Shown piece after piece: positions 63,496 to 64,000 of a stretch of 64,000 nt of DNA (positions are counted from its first letter, which is position 1; every line of letters begins with the position of its first letter). The DNA comes from an uncultured Flavobacteriales bacterium (GTDB lineage Bacteria > Bacteroidota > Bacteroidia > Flavobacteriales_D > Parvicellaceae), in assembly GCA_943787535.1 (NCBI GenBank), contig CALSMU010000007.1, forward strand, positions 1 to 64,000, given 5' to 3'. Position numbers and translations under genes: made by a program. The notes beneath the pieces were generated by a model. The model was given only the letters and a program-made list of their open reading frames with translations, was not told the origin of the DNA and did not search any database.

Positions 63496-64000
63496 ATGAC
63501 AAACGATAAAGGGCAATCTAGTACGAGTAAGAAAAATAAGGGCGGTGAGAACAAGAGATTTTCCAAAAAAGTTGTTTCCTACTATTTTGATAATGCACTT
63601 TCCAAAAGCTCAAATTTTGTTTTATATATTGTTTTGCTATCTTTTATTTTAGGACTATTAATGTCTTTTCTAAAAGATTTTTTGTCGCTAAATTCTGATG
63701 ATGGATTTTTTGATAATTGGTGGATTAACGTTTCTGAAATCTTAGACTTAGGAAAAGGGGATTCTTGGCCAGATCGTCTAATAGAATTTATTTTCTGGTT
63801 TATAAGCATCGCTATTACGGGTACAGTAATTGGATTTTTATCCTCAAAAATTAACACTTTTTTTAATAAAATCAGCAGAGGTAAGAGCTTTATAATAGGT
63901 GGAGATCATATTCTTATTATCGGATGGTCAAATAATTTATTTGCGATTTTGAAAGAATTAGATATTGCTAATGAAAGTGAACGTGGTCAGAAAGTAGTTA
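63496..64000 (+). CDS. CASTOR/POLLUX-like ion-channel-related protein (5' part, cut by window end)
   Basis: ATG 63496 opens a frame that runs off the window (168 codons seen). A Lys/Ser-rich start is followed by membrane segments near residues 42-60 and 105-122 (FWFISIAITGTVIGFL). A TrkA-N-like start HILIIGWSNNLFAILKEL then appears. The GWS-n-n pattern fits CASTOR/POLLUX-type proteins. It is a partial gene, so the channel call is provisional. It lies 104 bp from the divergent DUF481-like gene. Confidence 0.65.
   Translation, partial: MTNDKGQSSTSKKNKGGENKRFSKKVVSYYFDNALSKSSNFVLYIVLLSFILGLLMSFLKDFLSLNSDDGFFDNWWINVSEILDLGKGDSWPDRLIEFIFWFISIAITGTVIGFLSSKINTFFNKISRGKSFIIGGDHILIIGWSNNLFAILKELDIANESERGQKVV

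Overview
The window looks like a Bacteroidota chromosome, probably from the Cytophagia (a Marivirga-like marine lineage is possible, but this is not proven). The evidence is the low GC content, weak Shine-Dalgarno sites, TAnnTTTG-like promoter elements, a Bacteroidota-style tyrosine recombinase, a FISUMP (Fib_succ_major) remnant, and a photolyase cluster with DUF2256 and TIGR03643 proteins. I saw no rRNA or tRNA gene and no CRISPR array. Much of the window is accessory DNA: signalling proteins, nucleases, repeat proteins, orphan small genes and several broken genes.

Layout. 0-3.5 kb: an orphan gene, a DUF2779 nuclease and a DUF481-like outer-membrane protein. 3.6-8.3 kb: a 1555-residue membrane-anchored STAND/AAA ATPase with C-terminal TPRs; its 3' end has a possible -1 frameshift site. 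8.3-24 kb: a mostly plus-strand set of small orphan proteins mixed with DNA-processing genes (two GIY-YIG proteins, two PD-(D/E)XK-like proteins, an ATP-dependent DNA ligase), an LRR protein, a helical-repeat protein, an esterase, an EF-Ts-UBA-like protein and at least two gene remnants. 24-34 kb: a TerY-P-like signalling operon on the minus strand, reading vWA, PP2C phosphatase, Ser/Thr kinase 2, Ser/Thr kinase 1. The two kinases have nearly identical catalytic domains but unrelated membrane and C-terminal modules. A TrkA-N/RyR-domain protein lies beside it.

33.9-43.2 kb: an operon in which a STAND-type receptor appears split over several genes. One gene encodes a DUF4062-P-loop ATPase, and three WD40 genes share an N-terminal linker and C-terminal tail. 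The first WD40 gene holds about 18 near-identical 120-bp WD40 units and is broken by many indels; the second has one visible frameshift. 43.2-52.3 kb: a zinc metallopeptidase-like protein, a membrane protein with a TerB-like N-terminus, an ECF sigma factor, a RecA/KaiC-like ATPase, a DUF932 protein and a TPR protein. 52.3-54 kb: a tyrosine recombinase with short flanking repeats. 54-56.2 kb: an SPFH/SHOCT protein, a small membrane protein and a TerB-like/zinc-ribbon protein.

56.2-62.5 kb: a compact minus-strand photoreactivation operon (TIGR03643 protein, FAD-domain-only photolyase, full photolyase/cryptochrome, DUF2256, a PhrB-class photolyase-related protein lacking part of the usual Fe-S cysteine set, an orphan gene, and a frameshifted FAD oxidoreductase). 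It has a strong dyad over its promoter. 62.6-64 kb: a second DUF481-like gene and the start of a CASTOR/POLLUX-like channel protein.

How the parts may work together (inference): reversible Ser/Thr phosphorylation, WD40/LRR/TPR recognition scaffolds, STAND ATPases and several nucleases in one accessory region fit a stress-response or conflict (defence) island. The split STAND/WD40 operon and the kinase-duplicated TerY-P operon are the strongest candidates for an under-described system.
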